A stretch of 5,170 nt of DNA from an uncultured Actinomycetes bacterium (GTDB lineage: Bacteria > Actinomycetota > Acidimicrobiia > Acidimicrobiales > RAAP-2). Under the pieces are notes generated by a model that was given only the letters and a program-made list of their open reading frames with translations, was not told where the DNA came from and ran no database searches. Numbering within the stretch: position 1 is the stretch's first letter; each line of letters begins with the position of its first letter. Position numbers and translations under genes: made by a program. Location: contig CAIKVF010000207.1 of the NCBI GenBank assembly GCA_903830745.1, positions 1-5,170 of the forward strand. The letters run 5' to 3'. This document shows positions 3,454 through 5,170 of this stretch, piece by piece.

Positions 3454-5170
3454 GTGATTCTTCCAACTATTGAAACGCCCGCCGACCTTCAGGCGCTTTC
3501 ATACGACGAACTAAACCAACTCAGCCAAGAAATACGTGAGTTCATTATTTCTAGTGTGACAACGACTGGTGGACACCTGGGCTCAAACCTTGGCGTTGTT
3601 GAACTCACCTTGGCGCTGCACCGCGTCTTTGACTCCCCGAAGGATATTCTGCTTTGGGACACTGGTCACCAGTCTTATGTTCACAAACTCCTCACCGGTC
3701 GTCGTTACGGATTCAAAAACCTTCGACAGCGCGGTGGTCTTTCAGGATATCCAAGTCGGAGTGAATCTGAGCACGACTGGATTGAGTCAAGCCACGCATC
3801 AACCGCACTCTCCTACGCCCACGGACTCTCTGTTGCTCTAGAAGCAAAGAAGGAGCTCATTGGTCATGGTGGGAACCGACATGTAGTTGCCGTTGTGGGT
3901 GATGGATCGCTCACCGGAGGAATGGCGTATGAAGCGCTTAACAATCTCGGGCACTCCAATCAGCGTGTGGTCATTGTTCTAAACGACAATGGACGCAGTT
4001 ACGCACCAACTATTTCTAAGTTGTCAGAACAGCTAACAACACTTCGACTCAACAAGTCCTACCTCACACTTCGTGACCGTATTCGCAAACTGGTCCCTCG
4101 CATGCCAAAAGCGGGACAGGCTGCGTACGCGGGTCTCCATGGATTTACAAAAGCGGTTCGTGAATTAGTAACGCCCCACGCATTCTTTGAAAACCTTGGT
4201 GTTCGTTACGTCGGCCCTATTAATGGTCACAACATTGAAGCACTCGAGGTCGCACTAAAGAGCGCATCGACGTGGGACGGACCAATTGTTGTGCACGTAC
4301 TTACTGAAAAGGGTCGTGGCTACGAGCCTGCAACAAACGACGAACTCAAGATGCACGACTTCAAGTTGCCACCACGACTAAATGACGAAGAGATTGCACC
4401 GCAGTCCTTCACCCAAGCATTCTCAGACGCTCTACTTACTCTTGCCAGTGCTGATGAGCGAATTGTTGCTATCACCGCTGCAATGGCGGGGCCAACAGGT
4501 CTGCTTGGATTCCAAGAACGATTCCCTAAGCGATTCTTTGACGTAGGAATTGCAGAGCAACACGCCGTTACTGCTGCTGCGGGTATGGCAATGGGCGGAC
4601 TCAAGCCCGTGGTTGCTCTCTATTCAACATTCTTCTCGCGCGCCTTCGATCAAGCCAACCTCGACGTTGGACTGCTTGACCTTCCGGTTGTATTTGTATT
4701 TGACCGTGCCGGAATTACAGGTGACGACGGACCGAGTCACCACGGAATTCTCGACATCGCACTGTGTCTCGCAATCCCGAACATGACAATCTTTGCGCCA
4801 TCAACTACGCAAGAGATCCCTGGCATGCTCGCCAAGGCCCTTTCACTTTCGACACCTTCAGCCATCAGATTCCCAAAGACGCTGCCGCAACCATTCGATG
4901 GAAAAACTGGTGACGGACTCGAAGCGCGCAAAATTCAACAAGGCGACGGTTCTCTCTGCGTTCTCGCGGTTGGAAAAATGGCCACCTCAGCATTTGCTGC
5001 GTTAGCGCTCATGGGCGAGGACGCGAAGAAGATCACGCTCTATGACGTACGAGTGCTGCCACCAGATCAGAACATGATTGATGACGCGGTGAAGCACGAA
5101 CGAGTTATCACTATTGAAGATGGAACTCGCCATGGTGGTGCAGGGACGCTCATGGTGTCAGCTGTCAGAA
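3454..5170 (+). CDS. dxs: 1-deoxy-D-xylulose-5-phosphate synthase, partial (3' end beyond window)
   Basis: DXS joins pyruvate and glyceraldehyde 3-phosphate, with thiamine diphosphate (TPP), to form DXP, the first step of the MEP isoprenoid pathway and a precursor of thiamine and pyridoxal. The 572 codons present read without frameshift and cover nearly the whole enzyme (usual length 620-640). In order: GGHLGSNLG (39-47; H41 matches E. coli H49); WDTGHQSYVHK (68-78); SHAST (113-117); TPP/Mg motif GDGS (149-152) with N179 in NDN; KGRGYEP (286-292); catalytic E368 in DVGIAEQHAV; R396, D425 and H429 of the substrate pocket; and the start of the transketolase C-terminal domain from about 500. Spacing between D150, N179 and E368 matches E. 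coli D152, N181 and E370. Oddities: GPINGHN (254-260) where GPxDGHD is usual, and NDNG where NDNE is common in actinobacteria. An in-frame TAG at 3442-3444 rules out a longer N terminus; GTG 3454 gives the expected actinobacterial start (ILPTIETPADL). Confidence 0.96.
   Translation, partial: MILPTIETPADLQALSYDELNQLSQEIREFIISSVTTTGGHLGSNLGVVELTLALHRVFDSPKDILLWDTGHQSYVHKLLTGRRYGFKNLRQRGGLSGYPSRSESEHDWIESSHASTALSYAHGLSVALEAKKELIGHGGNRHVVAVVGDGSLTGGMAYEALNNLGHSNQRVVIVLNDNGRSYAPTISKLSEQLTTLRLNKSYLTLRDRIRKLVPRMPKAGQAAYAGLHGFTKAVRELVTPHAFFENLGVRYVGPINGHNIEALEVALKSASTWDGPIVVHVLTEKGRGYEPATNDELKMHDFKLPPRLNDEEIAPQSFTQAFSDALLTLASADERIVAITAAMAGPTGLLGFQERFPKRFFDVGIAEQHAVTAAAGMAMGGLKPVVALYSTFFSRAFDQANLDVGLLDLPVVFVFDRAGITGDDGPSHHGILDIALCLAIPNMTIFAPSTTQEIPGMLAKALSLSTPSAIRFPKTLPQPFDGKTGDGLEARKIQQGDGSLCVLAVGKMATSAFAALALMGEDAKKITLYDVRVLPPDQNMIDDAVKHERVITIEDGTRHGGAGTLMVSAVR

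Noticed and set aside
3356..3466. Longer dehydrogenase N terminus starting near 3466.
   Set aside because: It would extend past the dxs start, and the extra residues precede a Rossmann strand that begins the family at ATG 3355, which has its own ribosome site.
4320..4604. Leftward reading frame inside dxs, with others at 4737-4931 and, rightward, 3569-3841.
   Set aside because: All overlap an intact dxs frame with conserved catalytic motifs and show no protein features of their own.

Overview
The window reads as chromosomal DNA of a mid-GC actinobacterium. The evidence is the actinobacterial style of the DXS protein (TGGHLG, ALHRVFDSP, WDTGHQSYVHKLLTGR), promoters with the TANNNT -10 box, one gene that appears to be leaderless with a GTG start, and a Tat-exported solute-binding protein. 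A free-living aquatic lineage such as Acidimicrobiia or Nanopelagicales would fit, but that is a guess. No RNA gene, insertion sequence, CRISPR array or prophage piece is visible.

Layout, left to right: a strong symmetrical hairpin terminator (24-68). Then a leftward gene for a family 5 (peptide/nickel type) ABC substrate-binding protein with a Tat signal (106-1737). Then a 193-base divergent promoter region holding a near-consensus promoter for the binding protein, a structured 5' leader, and an extended -10 promoter facing right. Then a rightward gene for a divergent member of the formaldehyde-activating enzyme (Fae) family (1931-2458). This abuts, with no base between the stop codons, a leftward gene for a 3-hydroxyisobutyrate / 2-hydroxy-3-oxopropionate dehydrogenase-type beta-hydroxyacid dehydrogenase (2459-3355). 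A 98-base divergent promoter region follows. Last is dxs, 1-deoxy-D-xylulose-5-phosphate synthase, which starts at GTG 3454 and runs off the right edge (572 codons present, reading frame intact).

Each of the four genes appears to be its own transcription unit: neighbours are either divergent or convergent. Dxs is the entry enzyme of the MEP isoprenoid pathway. The binding protein would capture a small peptide or similar solute outside the membrane, and no permease or ATPase gene is in view. The most unusual content is the Fae-family protein. Classical Fae joins formaldehyde to tetrahydromethanopterin, a cofactor not generally known in actinobacteria, and this copy keeps the catalytic histidine while changing other conserved segments. 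A link between it and the adjacent dehydrogenase in C1 or C3 hydroxyacid metabolism is possible but only inferred. Most of the window is otherwise ordinary metabolic sequence; no clear new multi-gene system is seen.
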